Source: Xestospongia muta | Lineage: Eukaryota; Porifera; Demospongiae; Haplosclerida; Petrosiidae | Assembly (NCBI GenBank): GCA_963693285.1 | Contig: OY848921.1 | Coordinates: 2,964,497 to 3,028,496, forward strand | Direction: 5' to 3' | Length of the DNA stretch: 64,000 bases | In this document: positions 1-12,204 of the stretch, in pieces | How positions within the stretch are numbered: the stretch's first letter is position 1 | Layout: every line of letters begins with the position of its first letter | Notes under the pieces: model-generated | Seen by the model: only the letters and a program-made list of their open reading frames with translations | Databases searched by the model: none | Told to the model about the DNA's origin: nothing | Translations under genes and position numbers: made by a program

Positions 1-171
1 AGGGATACTTCTATTGGAGGAGATTCTATACTCTCTATTAGAGAAGTGTTCATTAAATGGTCACAGTCTCGTTCTTCACCTTATAATTGGAAAACACTTC
101 TGTCAGCATTATCAACAGAAACTGTGGGAGAACGAGGTAAGAGAAACAGTAAGAGAACAAGGCCTGGCTGA
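1..171 (+). pseudogene. Gene A: 3' part of the last (Death-domain) exon, frameshifted
   Basis: The window opens inside the Death-fold exon of a ZU5-Death paralogue. The frame from base 1 reads RDTSIGGDSILSIREVFIKW and matches exon 9 of copies B, D and G. After the residues ETVGERG the copy carries about 25 extra bases (around 133-158) that partly repeat the local GAGAAC/GTAAGAGAA sequence. Because 25 is not a multiple of three, the usual ending (LAEEIAKRLKDRSV, still present at about 164-208 in another frame) is replaced by about ten basic residues and a TGA at 169-171. The last helix of the Death fold is therefore lost. The rest of the gene lies outside the window, so I cannot say whether it has an upstream array. 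It could also be a functional variant C-terminus. Confidence 0.75.
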
Positions 172-1012
172 AGAAATAGCCAAGAGGTTGAAAGATAGAT
201 CTGTGTAGATTACTCTTGTGACTATAAGCTATCAATATTTATATTGTATAGCTATTAACATTTGTTGACTAGTTGTAATTAAAACATTAATTAATAAAGA
301 TCCTGTTTTTTTCTCCTATACTACAGAAATATTACTGTTTTAACTTTTATGTGTGGCTAAATTTCAATTATTAACCCATTATCATATTTATCTATACAGA
401 CATCTAGATGTTTCTCTCTCTCAGTTTTATTATATCATTTAGATCTAGTTATAATTCAAATAAAAATAGTTAGTAGAGAATCATTTCAATGCTCTCATGA
501 TCATGGCATGTGCTGAGTGAATACATAGGGATATAATACAAACATGACTCTATACAAGGATTATCGTGTTCACCTGATCATGAGAGATGTTCTACAGCTG
601 ATAATTACTTGGATTTGTTTTAATCAAACTTTCAAAAAATGTAATGAAAACAGCTTTATATGAAATGCAACATATCATTTTACTAAGCAATTAAGTTAAT
701 ATGAATCTATTGTAAGTGACTAACTAGCAAGAATTGTAAATTAAGACTGATAACTTGCCAATACATTCTCCAAACAAGAAATGTTATATGTACCATAAAG
801 ATACATATAAATTCCTACGAGATTACGAGATTTAGACTTTATATAAACAATCATACGTGATTATTATTATAAATTTAAGACCCACATAATTATACTTAAT
901 TTATTTGTTAAGGTTCAGCAGGAAATTCATACCAATCCCACCCCTAAACCCTAATATTAAATTCAGCAAATTTACTTCCTGCTGTAGTCAACAGTTCCTA
1001 AGTACTTGACGG
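172..1012. other. 3' flank of gene A and 5' flank of gene B, a duplicated block
   Basis: No gene is seen here. The block recurs, diverged, after every copy of the family: 11122-12200 after B, 15760-16300 after C, 34765-35520 after D and 37503-38000 after E. Shared landmarks are a CTCTCTCAGTTTTATTATATCA stretch and a segment around CACCTGATCATGAGAG. This shows that the duplication unit includes the whole gene plus about 1 kb of flank. Confidence 0.6.
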
Positions 1013-1056
1013 GTAAGTTTGTGCTAGCTGGTGTTATTAACAACTAATGAAAACAG
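1013..1056 (+). other. Candidate 5'-UTR micro-intron of gene B
   Basis: GTAAGT at 1013-1018 and AAACAG ending at 1056 would define a 44-nt intron just upstream of the MGGCL start. The same pair can be picked out upstream of exon 1 in D (GTGAGT near 21806, ATACAG near 21872) and F (GTAAGT near 39300, ACAAAG near 39357). In the dead copy C the donor has changed. A length of 44-49 nt matches other introns in this family. Not proven without a transcript. Confidence 0.35.
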
Positions 1057-1089
1057 ATTTGTGGGACTCCTCAGCTGATAAAAAAGAGA

Positions 1090-1111
1090 ATGGGCGGATG
1101 TCTACGAAGAC
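1090..1111 (+). CDS. Gene B exon 1 (MGGCLRR), phase-1 exit
   Basis: ATG followed by 19 bases and then the donor GTAAGT (1112-1117). It encodes MGGCLRR and leaves one base (C) of the next codon. The block is conserved at 12205 (broken), 21897 and 39389, each time upstream of a family copy, and nowhere else in the window. Gly2 and Cys4 resemble a dual-acylation (myristoyl/palmitoyl) N-terminus, although Arg at position 6 is not ideal for N-myristoyltransferase. The start is chosen because this is the only conserved coding-like block ahead of the array and its phase matches exon 2. Confidence 0.6.
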
Positions 1112-1117
1112 GTAAGT

Positions 1118-4100
1118 CAAATCAAATCTTACAGACCATGCAATGAGGAATTTGTTGTTCATCAAATTATTGCACATAATTGAATATCTATGAATTTAAC
1201 AAGTTATAGTTCATTTTGGATTATGGATTCAAATAAAATATATCATGAACACCTATATTGCATTAATTTAACATCACTCTGAGATGCTCTCTTACTAATA
1301 GTGTTGTATTATTTATGCAAAACATAGACCCAATACAGTCTAATATCAAAGACAAGGCTTAACCATTTTTTAAAATAAATATCGTTTTGGATATAAAATC
1401 CGTATTTTATTGATAGTTCATTCCAGACCTCCACAGTGGCATAAGTCAGGTCAGCCACACTAGAGACTAATACTGTAGTGTGGTAATATCCTATGTCCTT
1501 TTCTTAGTCTGGCAAACAGACCTTTCACTTCTAGTTCTTTATTAAGATGGGGTAGACCAGAGAAATGTCTGGAGAATCTTGACATGATTCCATGGACTCT
1601 ACAGGAATGTTTGTAGAGCCAACAAGAAATATTAGCTAGCCACATTTAATATTAAGATGGAAAAAGCTATCAGGTAGCAGTGAAAGTGCTTGGTTGCATG
1701 AATTTACAAGAAAGCAGAAAGAAGCAATATTACACTACTTTCAAAGTAAAGAAAGGTACTGATGTTTATGGTACTGTGCCAACCAGACCAAATCTAGTGA
1801 CCTTAGCACATAATGCTACTTTTTTAGCCTTTCTTTTATTGAATTTGATAACAAGATACTTTAGTACAAAATATAATACATGATATCACATAATTGTATT
1901 CATAACAGAGCTATTACAACTATAACTAAAACTTACAATTATTTTACTGCTATAACTAACACTGATAAGATAAGAAAAGAGTATCAACACAAAATAGTAC
2001 ATGTGGTATTTTGTGTTGACACTATAATACTATTTTGTGTTGATATATAGTCTATACTATACCAATTGTTTGTACTATACCTATAGTTTACTTGTACCCA
2101 AGTAAACTATAGATAGAGTATAGACTGTATAATGTCCCTATACCAAATACTTCTTATATCATCAATATAAGTGCCTATATTGATACCTACATCAGGATAG
2201 TTACAACCCACATTGACATATGCATATAGAAATGCCATTATTATTATACATCAAATTATACGTGCACTTATGCACTTGCAACTGTAATATAGCTAATAGC
2301 TGTGACATTAAATTGTTGTCTACTAATACTTACCTGTTCTTAATAAAATCAATAAGACCTACAGTACTAGTACTGGATATGCTGCTGTCCAAATAAATCA
2401 TTTCTCATATATTGTCAAGTGTTGTTCATCACAACATACACAGTATAATGCTGTTTTCATTCTTTTATTTTATATACTTATAGATAACTTGGTTGTAATG
2501 TATTTTTGTAAGTATTTTACATTGGCTTTAGTATGATAGAAAAACATTTAAGAGTACTTGGTGAACAGGCTACACATAGCTTTCTCAGAACTTGAAATTG
2601 TTCACGGAAGTAGTAGTAGTTTCTTACAAGTGATATTTAGATTATTATAGTATATATTGTTCATTAGTAATGGATACTAATTATAATATTAATATTAAAA
2701 ATCTGAGCATAATTGTGATCAGCCAACCATGTGAACAAATGAGTCAAGGTGTTTCTTACTTGCTTGAAGGTCCATTTCTCATTTATTTCACTTGACATTG
2801 TTTGTGCTCTGACTTGTTACTGGAAAGAGACTGAAGCTACTGCAATACCTTGGTGTGATAAGCTGTTCTGTAAAGGATTACAGATGCAGAGTTGCATTAA
2901 AGTCCTCAAATTTGGTATAAAGTCCATACTACATGATAAAATGATCCTACTCCTAAACCCTAAACGACATCTATACATAGCAAAGTATAATTTCTACCTG
3001 ATCTATAGGCATTCTTATTGTAAACTCTGTCTAACAAGATAAAAGATTCTAATTAATCCGTAGGTTAAACATGATATATCTGCATATACACAAAATAATG
3101 GCCATGGAAGCAAATAATAAAAATTGTTTTGAAAAATGAAAAAAGAAAAAAAATAGAAAAAAAATAATAAAGAAACATTTCAAACATTGAAAGATGTAAG
3201 GATGACAATTCCTAAAAAGAAAGAAACAAGATAGAATGACTACACAAATTCATACTAAAATCCCAACATAAGTACTCAAATCTTAAAGTTAAGCAAAGCT
3301 GTTAATTATAATTACAACTTGAATAGTAAATACTGCTATATCATTGTATGTGGTCTTTCAGTAGGAGCAATGCATCGTGGATAAAATAAAAGCCTATAAT
3401 ACTGATACTGATACTGCTATACATACAGTCTTATATCTTGAATCAAATAAATATTAGTAAGACTGATATTGATTGGCTACTTATGTTGGGTTATGTATAT
3501 GTATTTGAGCATTTCCCTGTATTGTGTTTTTCCTTTTTGGGATTGTCATCTCCACGTGTTTCATTTTTAAAATGTTATTAAAATGTAATAGTGTAATAAC
3601 TTGTTCCATGTACAGACACCATAATCATATAGTGTAAAATAAAACAAACACCTCTCCTTACAACTATGTAGTAAACTAGAACCACTTAGCTGTCTAACGT
3701 CTGGTGATTAACTTTATCGTTCTTTGATATTCAACATTTATGTGTGATTTGTTTTCTTCCATATTAACTAATGTATTGTTCACAATTAATTTTTTATTCT
3801 ACATCAATGATCACTGAACAATACAGAACATATCTTATAGAAATTTTGGTGAGCGTTTTAATTTTTGCCACCACACTCAAAATTAATTAATGTACTCACT
3901 TTTAATAAACTTTCATCAGCTATTGAGTTTAGTCTACAAAATATCTTATTCCTAAATTACCTTTTAAATTTTAATCAAAAGTTGCAACAAACATTGTGTA
4001 AGTAGTTATAAGCTTATATTCCTGCATTATATTTTCTTTTTAATATCAATCAAAATTCTGTCAAAATTGTAATTAGTTGATTATTTTTCTTCTTCAACAT

Positions 4101-4120
4101 GAACCAAAATAATTGTATCA
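1118..4120 (+). other. Gene B intron 1, part upstream of the repeat array
   Basis: About 3 kb with no convincing exon. It holds a fold-back element (1985-2126) and a poly-A-rich stretch near 3120-3180. Open frames such as 2749-3042 have no recognisable protein features and are not conserved in the parallel introns of D and F. Confidence 0.5.
1985..2126. repeat. Fold-back (MITE-like) element, copy 1
   Basis: Two nested inverted repeats are visible. CAACACAAAATA (1985-1996) pairs with TATTTTGTGTTG (2007-2018), and CTATAGTTTACTT (2081-2093) pairs perfectly with AAGTAAACTATAG (2100-2112) around the loop GTACCC. Outside these, AGTCTATACT (near 2049) pairs with AGTATAGACT (near 2116). A diverged copy sits at the equivalent place in gene F intron 1 (41641-41780), so it predates that duplication. 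No coding sequence is present. Confidence 0.6.
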
Positions 4121-4151
4121 AATAATATTGGTGAATATTAAACCAATATAG

Positions 4152-7100
4152 AATGTAAGTTTAATATATTTATTAATTAATTTAATTGCCATTTTTGTCA
4201 ATTTTTTCTATTCAATATCTATTAATGATTGCATCAAATATTGGTGATTATGAAACAATACAGCTTGTGAGTGTAATATATTCACTGATATACTCAACTG
4301 ACATTTTCTCCATTCTTTTCTTTGATATCAACCAATGATCAAATATTGGTGATTATAAAACAATACAGCTAGTGAGTATATATACTTATTAATTTTCTCA
4401 ATTGACATATTGTCCATTCTTCTCTTAAATATCAACCAATGATCAAATATTGGTGATTATGATATTCTACAGAAAGTGAGTACAATAAACATATTAATCC
4501 ACTTAATTGATATTAAACTTGTCATTTCTCTTCAATATCAACCACTGATTACAATAAATATTGGTTATTATTAAACGATACAGCTGGTAAGTATATATAC
4601 TTATTAATTTGCTCAAATGACATTTCGTCCATTCTTCTCTTGAATATCAACCAATGAACTAAAATATTGGTGATTATGAAACATTATAGATGGTGAGTTT
4701 AGTATACTTATTAATTCCTTCATTTCACGTTTTGTTCATTCTTGTCTTCAATATCAACCAATGATTACATCAAATATTGGTGATTATCAAACAATACAGT
4801 TGGTGAGTATACTTTACTTGATACTTTATTTAATTGACATTTGTCCATTCTTCTTTTTGATATCAACCAATGAAAATATATATTGGTGATTATAAAATAT
4901 TATAGATCGTGAGTTTAGTATACTTATTAATTCACTCAAATGACTTTGTTCATTCTTCGCTTCAATATCAACCAATGACTCTATTAAATATTGGTGATTA
5001 TGAAACAATGTAGCTTGTGAGTATAATATACTTATTATTTACTCAATTGACATTTGTCCATTCCTCTCTTTAATGTCAACATGTTAAATTAAATAATGAC
5101 TAATTTGAAACAATACAGATCGTGAGTTAATTATGCTTATTATATCTCTCAATTGACATTTGTCCATTCTTCTCTCCAATATCAACTAATGACTGTATTT
5201 AATATTGGTGATTATCAAACAATGCAGCTTGTGAGTACACTATACTTATTAAATTACTCAATTAACATCTGTCTGTTCTTCTCTTTAATATTAACTAATT
5301 AAATATTGGTGATTATAAAACAATATAGATTGTGAGTTTAATGTACTTTTAAATTTACTCAATTGACTTTTTGTCTATTTTTCTCTTCAATAAACCAATG
5401 ATTACATGAAATAATGAAAATACAGCTGGTGAGTACAATATTTTTATTAATTTTACCCAATTAATTTTTATCCACTATTTACCTCAATATTAACAATGAT
5501 TACATCACATATTGACAATTATGAAACAATATAGATTGTGAGTACAATACACTTAATAATTTACTTGATTGACATTTTGCCTATTGTTTTCTTCATTTTA
5601 AACCAATTATCACATCAAATATTTGTTATTATGAAAATACAGCTGGTGAGTATAATATACTTAATAATTATTTAATTGACTTTTTGTCCATTCTTCTCTT
5701 CGATATCAACCAATGATTGCATCAAATATTGGGGATTATGTAACAATTCAGGTTGTGAGTTTAATGTACTTATTAATTTTATTCAATTGACGTTTTGTCC
5801 ATTCTTTTTTTAATATAAACTGATGATTGTATCAAATATTGTGATTAATATGAAACAATACAGATTGTGAGTATAATATACTCAATTGGTTTTTTTTTTA
5901 CTCAATTTGTATTTTTTTTATTCTTCTCTTCAATATCAACCAATATTGCATCAAATATTGGTGATTATAAAACAATATAGCTTGTGAGTACAATAATACT
6001 AATTGATTATTTCAATTTACATTTTGTTTATTCTTCTCTTCAATATCAATCAATTATCAATCAATGATTGCATCAAATATTTGTGACTATCACACAATAT
6101 AGCTCGTGAGTGCTTGAACTAATTAATTGTCAATTAACTTGTCCATTCTTTTCTTTAATGTCTACAAATATTTGCATCAATTAATAATGATTATAAAACA
6201 ATAAAGTTGGTGAGTGTAATATATCTATTAATTTACTCAATTCACATTTTAAATTCTTCCCTTCAATATTATCTAATGATTGCATAAAAATATTGGTTAT
6301 TTTAAATAATATAGCTGGTGAGTAAAATATGCATAATAATTAACTTAAGTGACATTCTGTCAATTTTCTCTTTAAAATCAAACAATGATTGCAACAAATA
6401 TTGGCAACTATGAAACATATAGCTTGTGAGTATAATATATTTATTAATTTTCTTACTTGAAATGTGTATATTTGTCTCTTAAATATCAAACATTGATTGC
6501 ATCAAATGTTTGTAATAATGAAACAATACAGCTCGTAAGTATATCTATCTATCTATCTATCTATCTATATATATATATATATATATACATATTTAATGAT
6601 TTTATTAAATGCTCAATTACTTTTTGTCAATTCTTCTCTATAATATCAACAAATGATTGCATCAAATTTTGATAATTATGAAACAATACAGGTGGTGAGT
6701 GTAATACTTGCTAATTTACTCAATTCACATTTTTATATTTTTTTCCTTCAATATTAACCAATGGTTATGTTAAATATTGATGATTATAAATGATACAGTT
6801 TGTGAGTAAAAATATATATTAATTTACTAAATTGATTTTTTGTTCATTTTCTCTTCAATATCAATCAACAATTGCTTTAAATGTTTGTCATTTAAAAACA
6901 ATATAGCTTGTGAGTATAATATACATATTAATTTGCTCAATTGACATTCTATTCATTCTTCTTTTCAATATCAACCAATGATTGCATGAAATGTTGGTCA
7001 TTTTGAAACATCAAAGCTCGTAAGTATAATGATTTTATTAATTTGCTCAATTGATTTTGTCAATTCTAATCAATATCAACAAATGATTACGTCAAATATT

Positions 7101-8941
7101 GGTGATTATGACACAATACAGGAGGTGAGTGTGATATACTTATTAATATATTATAATTACTCAATCCACAATTTTTATTTTCTTCCTTCAATATTAACCA
7201 ATGATTGTATAAAATATTAATGATTATGAAATAATACAGTTTGTGAGTATAATATACTTAATTTACTTAATTGACATTTTGTTCATTCTTTTCTTCAATA
7301 TCGATCAATGATTGCATCAAATATTGGTGATTAATAAACCAATACAGCTTGTGAGTGTATTGATTTATTTTAAATTTGTTCAATTGATTTTTGTTAATTC
7401 TTCTCTTCAAAATCAACAAAAATTGCATATATTTTTGGTAATTATGAAAATACAGGTGGTGAGTGTAATATTCTTGTTAATTTACTCAATTCACACTTTT
7501 CTATTTTCTTTCCTTCAATATTAACCAATTTATATATAATATATTGGTGATTATAAATGACACAGTTTGTGAGTAAAATATATAAATTAGTTTTCTAAAT
7601 TGACATTTTGTTCATTTTTATCTTCAATATTAACCAATCATGCTTCAAATATTGGTGTTATGAAACAATAATAGCTTGTGAGTATAATACACTTATTAAT
7701 TTACTAAATTTCATATTGTCCATTGTTCTCTTCAATATCAACCAATGATTGCATCAAATATTGGTGATTATAAAACAATACAGCTCGTGAGTGTATTAAT
7801 TTTTTTAATTTACTCAATTGATTTTTTTTCCATTTTTCTCTTCAATATCAATGAATGATTGCATTAATGTTTGGTGACAATAACACAATATAGGCAGTGA
7901 GTATAATATACTTATTAATTTACTAAATCACATTTTATCTTTTGTTCCCTTCAATGTTAACCAATGATTACATCAAATATTGATTATTATAAAACAATAC
8001 AGCTCGTGAGTGTATTAATTTTCTTAATTTACTAAATCTTTTTCCATTTTTTCTCTTCAATATCAATGAATGATTGCATTAATGTTTGGTGACAATAACA
8101 CAATATAGGCAGTGAGTATAATATACTTATTAATTTACTAAATCACATTTTATCTTTTCTTTCCTTCAATATTAACCAATGATTATATAAAATATTGGTA
8201 ATTATAAATGACACATGCAGTTTGTGAGTAAAATATATAAATTAGTTTTCTAAATTGACATTTTGTTCATTTTTCTCTTCAATATTAACCAATCATGCTT
8301 AAATCACATTCCATCTTTTCTTCTCTTCAATATCAACCAATGATTGCATTAAATATTGGTGATTATAAAACAATACAGCTCGTGAGTGTATTAATTTTTT
8401 AATTTACTCAATTGATTTTTTTTCCATTTTTTCTCTTCAATATCAATGAATGATTGCATTAACATTTGGTGACAATAACACAATATAGGCAGTGAGTATA
8501 ATATACTTATTAATTTACTAAATCACATTTCATGTTTTCTTTCCTTTAATATTAACCAATGTTTGTAACAAATATTGGTGATTATGAAAAATACAGGTGG
8601 TGAGTGTAATATTTTTATTAATGTATGAATTGAAATGCTGTCTCTTCTTCTCTTTTAATTTCAACTAGTGATTTCATCAAATATTATTGACTTGGATGTA
8701 GTTAGTGAGTATGATCTACTTAATACAATTGGTATTTTGTCTATTTTTTTACAATATCAATACCTGCTTTTCTCTGTGATATGAACTGAAAATTGTATCA
8801 AAAATTGATTATAAGTAGACAACAAGGTTGGTAAGTGAAATGATTTTATTTTTAATGAGCTCAATTATTTATTTAACATTATGTGTATTCCATTCAATAT
8901 CAACCATGCAATAATAATTTTTATACAATAAGCTGGTTAGT
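4152..8941 (+). repeat. Array 1 (gene B): 44 tandem ~111-bp units, each with YAG|NNN|GTRAGT
   Basis: Consensus order in a unit: donor GTGAGTATAATATACTTATT, AT-rich spacer, pyrimidine tract TTCTTCTCTTCAAT, ATCAACCAATGATTGCATC, ATATTGGTGATTATGAAAC, AATACAG, then three variable bases and the next donor. Position and triplet of each unit: 4152 AAT, 4264 CTT, 4369 CTA, 4473 AAA, 4584 CTG, 4690 ATG, 4800 TTG, 4906 ATC, 5014 CTT, 5119 ATC, 5228 CTT, 5329 ATT, 5426 CTG, 5535 ATT, 5643 CTG, 5752 GTT, 5864 ATT, 5981 CTT, 6103 CTC, 6207 TTG, 6315 CTG, 6423 CTT, 6532 CTC, 6692 GTG, 6799 TTT, 6907 CTT, 7017 CTC, 7122 GAG, 7240 TTT, 7348 CTT, 7456 GTG, 7566 TTT, 7675 CTT, 7784 CTC, 7894 GCA, 8003 CTC, 8109 GCA, 8221 TTT, 8379 CTC, 8489 GCA, 8597 GTG, 8702 TTA, 8827 (four bases, GTTG), 8933 CTG. 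Donors are GTGAGT except GTAAGT at 4155, 4587, 6535, 7020 and 8831 and GTTAGT at 8936. Read in phase 1 after exon 1 there is no stop; a middle stretch reads DVDPYPYSDSGYSSLAAS. The repeat structure is directly seen. Use as 3-nt exons is inference. Confidence 0.9.
6541..6589. repeat. (ATCT)n(AT)n microsatellite inside array 1
   Basis: A short tetranucleotide run followed by AT dinucleotides lies directly downstream of the donor GTAAGT at 6535. It lengthens that unit without touching the splice-like signals. Confidence 0.9.
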
Positions 8942-8982
8942 TAAATATGTATAAATAAATATAGTGATGGTTTGTTTTTTAG

Positions 8983-11121
8983 CTGCTTTTGAAACACCTT
9001 CACAATCAAATCAAAGTAAGACTACAATGTTAGTGTGTTATTATGTAATTATTACTCATAGCAGCTTTGGCAGTTGAAAAAGGTAATTTCAATGTGTTTT
9101 CTATCTCATTATTTTTATAATTATTGTCATTGCAATTAAAGAAACCTCAGGTATATGTTAGTATATTGTAAAATATGTATATATGTTTGCTGTATAATAG
9201 ATGATTCTCAGATAAAATTATCTGATAATCTGAATGATCTACTGCTCAAGTGTCCCAAACAAGTCACAGTTTGTAAAGAGCTGTCATTTATTGCAAAATA
9301 TGATGATCAACAGCAGATGTTTCAGTTGTCAGATTATGGAATAAAACTTATCATACCACCATCAGCTGTACCACATGATATTCAACAGATCACAATTGCT
9401 GTTCAAGTTATTGCTTCTGGTCCATTTATCTTTCCTTCTTATTGTCATCCAATCAGTTGTTTCTACTGGATCCAGTCCACACACAAATTCCTCAAACCAA
9501 TAGAAGTTCATCTTGAACATCATGCTGAACTTCTCTCTGAGGAAGATAGTCAAGAATTGGGATTCATTGTCTCTCCTAGCACTGAATCCTCCTCACCTCC
9601 ATATCGATTTCAGTTCTCTGATGGAGTCAATTCCATCTTTCCAGTTGGTTCTAGCTATGGTATTATCGAAGTTGCTGAGTTCTCAATTTTCTCTATTGCA
9701 TGGAAGAGGATAAGGGCTACATTTAGTGATCATTTCAGATATATATGGATGGTTTACTACAGGCAGAGTCATGAGAATAATTGGGAGTTACATGTAGTTG
9801 TGACAAAAAACTTGGGACCTTTTCTACAGGTATATTAGCTGTAAAGTTATTGTAAAAATATAAATTACCGTTTTATTATTATATGTGGACAGAGTCCTAG
9901 AAAGGAGTACATTATTATTAATAATTTATTATTTATTAAATTATTATTTATTAATTATTTATTATTTAATTTATTTTATTATGTAATTATTTATGGTATA
10001 TATTGACAGAGTGCTAAAGATGAGTATACTAACTGGATTGAGTACATTAAACCAAAGCTATTTCAATTTGATGATACTAAATCTATTCAAGTCAAGTTCC
10101 CAGAAGATGATCAAGTAGTCAACAATTGGAGACTATCAACTCAAGCTAATCCTTGTCGGGTAATGAGTAAATGTTTTGACTATATTTTATATTCCATTAT
10201 TGTATATAATAAGGTGAACAAATCTGATGTAGATGAAAGTAAACCAGATACTTGTTTACTACATCTTGACTTAAATGTGGAATTAGAGATGTCAAGCAGT
10301 ACAAGACAACTTCCTCTAGAAGTGAAGTTTCAAGGAATGAGAGAGGAAAACACTTCCTTTAAATTTTCTGTCAGAATATCAAGACCTATAACAGGTACTG
10401 CGAATTTGCATAATTGTAAAGATAAAATATGAACACTATAACTTAAAGTCCTTATACATGATTTGCAAGACACTAGAGGTACGTACACCTACTAGAGCAT
10501 GTTGTGACAGTACGTAATATACTAATTCAAACAATAGAAATATACTGGTGTCTGTAACACTACAAAATCATCACATCGTGCGGAATTTTCCAATGAAGCA
10601 TTTTATAAAGAACCTAAAATTATCGTTGTCTTTATTATAATAGATCCACCACATGTACAGTATGTTGAGTTTTCTGATACAGAAGTTTATGGAGAGCCTG
10701 AAATAGCAGAACTCATGGAGTTTGCTGGTACAAAGGTGAGTGTGTAATTATTAACCACATATTTAAAGAATTATATCTTAATACAGTAATTCTTTATCAA
10801 AGAGAGTTATATACTAAACTAATGTATATAAAGATGATTAAATCTTCATTATATTAATCTATTTTACAGATTTGTCACAAGTGGGACATACTTGGTGACA
10901 TGCTTAAAGTGCCAGACAGTATACTTGCCTCTATTAGGAGGAATACTTCTATTGGAGGAGATTCTAAACTCTCTATTAGAGAAATGTTCATTGAGTGGTC
11001 ACATTCTCGTTCTTCACCTTATAATTGGGAAACACTTCTGACAGTATTATCTACAGAAACAGTAGGAGAAAGAGGCCTGGCTAAAGAAATAGCCAAGAGG
11101 TTGAAAGATAGATCTGTGTAG
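8983..11121 (+). CDS. Gene B exons 2-9: ZU5-UPA-Death protein, intact
   Basis: Exons: 8983-9015 (33 nt), 9062-9082 (or from 9065), 9143-9151 (9 nt), 9201-9829, 10010-10159, 10214-10394, 10644-10735, 10870-11121 (TAG). The first three are phase 1 on both sides. Exon 5 carries the ZU5 domain, with the family core DYGIKLIIPPSAVPHD. Exons 6-7 look like the UPA domain that follows ZU5 in UNC5, PIDD and ankyrins. Exon 9 is a Death fold (KWDILGDMLKV...LSIREMFIEWS...YNWETLLTVL). With exon 1 and 43 of the 44 array triplets (leaving out the 4-nt one) the coding length is 1518 nt, about 505 aa with no stop. A 20-base remnant of an exon-6 start lies at 9891-9910, followed by an expanded ATT-rich stretch before the real acceptor at 10009. 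Related Death proteins act in apoptotic or immune signalling; the role here is unknown. Confidence 0.8.
10449..10478 (+). CDS. Candidate 30-nt cassette exon 7b of gene B
   Basis: Inside intron 7, AAAG is followed by 30 bases and then GTACGT. Read in phase 1 it gives VLIHDLQDTRG and returns to phase 1, so inclusion would keep the frame. In C a related sequence (HDLQGIRATPTK) is joined directly to exon 7 before a donor at 15227. In D and G the same segment is 29 nt and would shift the frame. This suggests an old alternative exon that is decaying in some copies. Confidence 0.4.
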
Positions 11122-12204
11122 ATTACTTTTGTGACTATAAGCTATTAGTATTTATATTTATAGCTGTTAACATTTGTTGACTAGTTTTACTTAAAAACGT
11201 AAAAAAATTAGCTAATTAAAAATTACAAACGTTAATTAATAAAGATCCTATTTTTGCATGTTTCCTATACTACAGGAATATTACTGTTTTAACTTTTAGG
11301 TGTGGCTAAATTTCAATTATCAATTTCAGTATCATATTTATCTATAAAGACATCCAGATGTTTCTCTCTCTCAGTTTTATTATATCATTTTGATCTAGCT
11401 ATAATTCAAATAAAAATAGTTAGTAAAAAATCATGTTCAATGCTTATATGATCATGGCATGTGCTGAGTGAATACATAGGGACATAATACAAACATGAGA
11501 AGCTATACAAACATTATCATATTCACCTGATCATGAGAAGCATTCCACAACTCAATCATTAACTTAGTTTGGTTTTAATCAAACTTTCACAAATGTATAA
11601 TGAAAAGAACTTCATATGACATGCAATGCATCGCTTTACTAAACAAAGTTAATATCTTGCAAGAATTATAAATCAACTAAATCAAGAATGGTAACTTATA
11701 AATTACCAAAATATAATCTCCAAACAAGAAACATTATATGTACTATAAAAATCCATATAAATTTCTACATTAATAATGATGAAATTGTTAAAAGGTAATT
11801 TACAAGATCAAATTTTATGTAAATAGTCTTTAATTTAAGTAACATTGTATTTAAGTTCAATTAGATTTAGTTATGCAATTAGATTTAGAGTCTAATTGCC
11901 TTGGCATCAGATAAATATTGACTTTACAGATGATAGAAAGAAGGGATAAAGAGTTTTAGACTTTATATAAATAATCATGCATAATTATTATTACAAATTA
12001 AACACCCATATAATTATATTTAATAATTTATTTATGAAGGTAGTCCATACCAATCCCATCCCTAAACCCTAATATTATACTCACCAATTTACTTCCTGCC
12101 AGGTCAACAGTTACTAAGCCCTTGACAGCTAAGTTTGTGCTAGCTGGTGTTAGTATTGATCGATAAATACAGAGTTGTAGACTCATCAGTTGATAAAGAA
12201 GAGA
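11122..12204. other. Intergenic duplicated flank between genes B and C
   Basis: Same flank block as at 172-1012, diverged. No gene is seen. It includes the conserved stretch around CTAAACCCTAATATTA that precedes exon 1 of B and C. Confidence 0.55.

Noticed and set aside
1460..1645. Minus-strand 61-codon frame in gene B intron 1
   Set aside because: The equivalent sequence in C (12560-12800) does not keep the frame.
2749..3042. 97-codon open frame in gene B intron 1
   Set aside because: No recognisable domain, no counterpart in the D or F introns, and compositionally like surrounding intron.
4152..8941. Phase-0 reading of array 1 triplets as a Leu/Ile/Val-rich membrane segment
   Set aside because: It looks striking, but exons 1 and 2 fix phase 1, phase 0 has stops in array 3, and array 2 in phase 0 is not hydrophobic.
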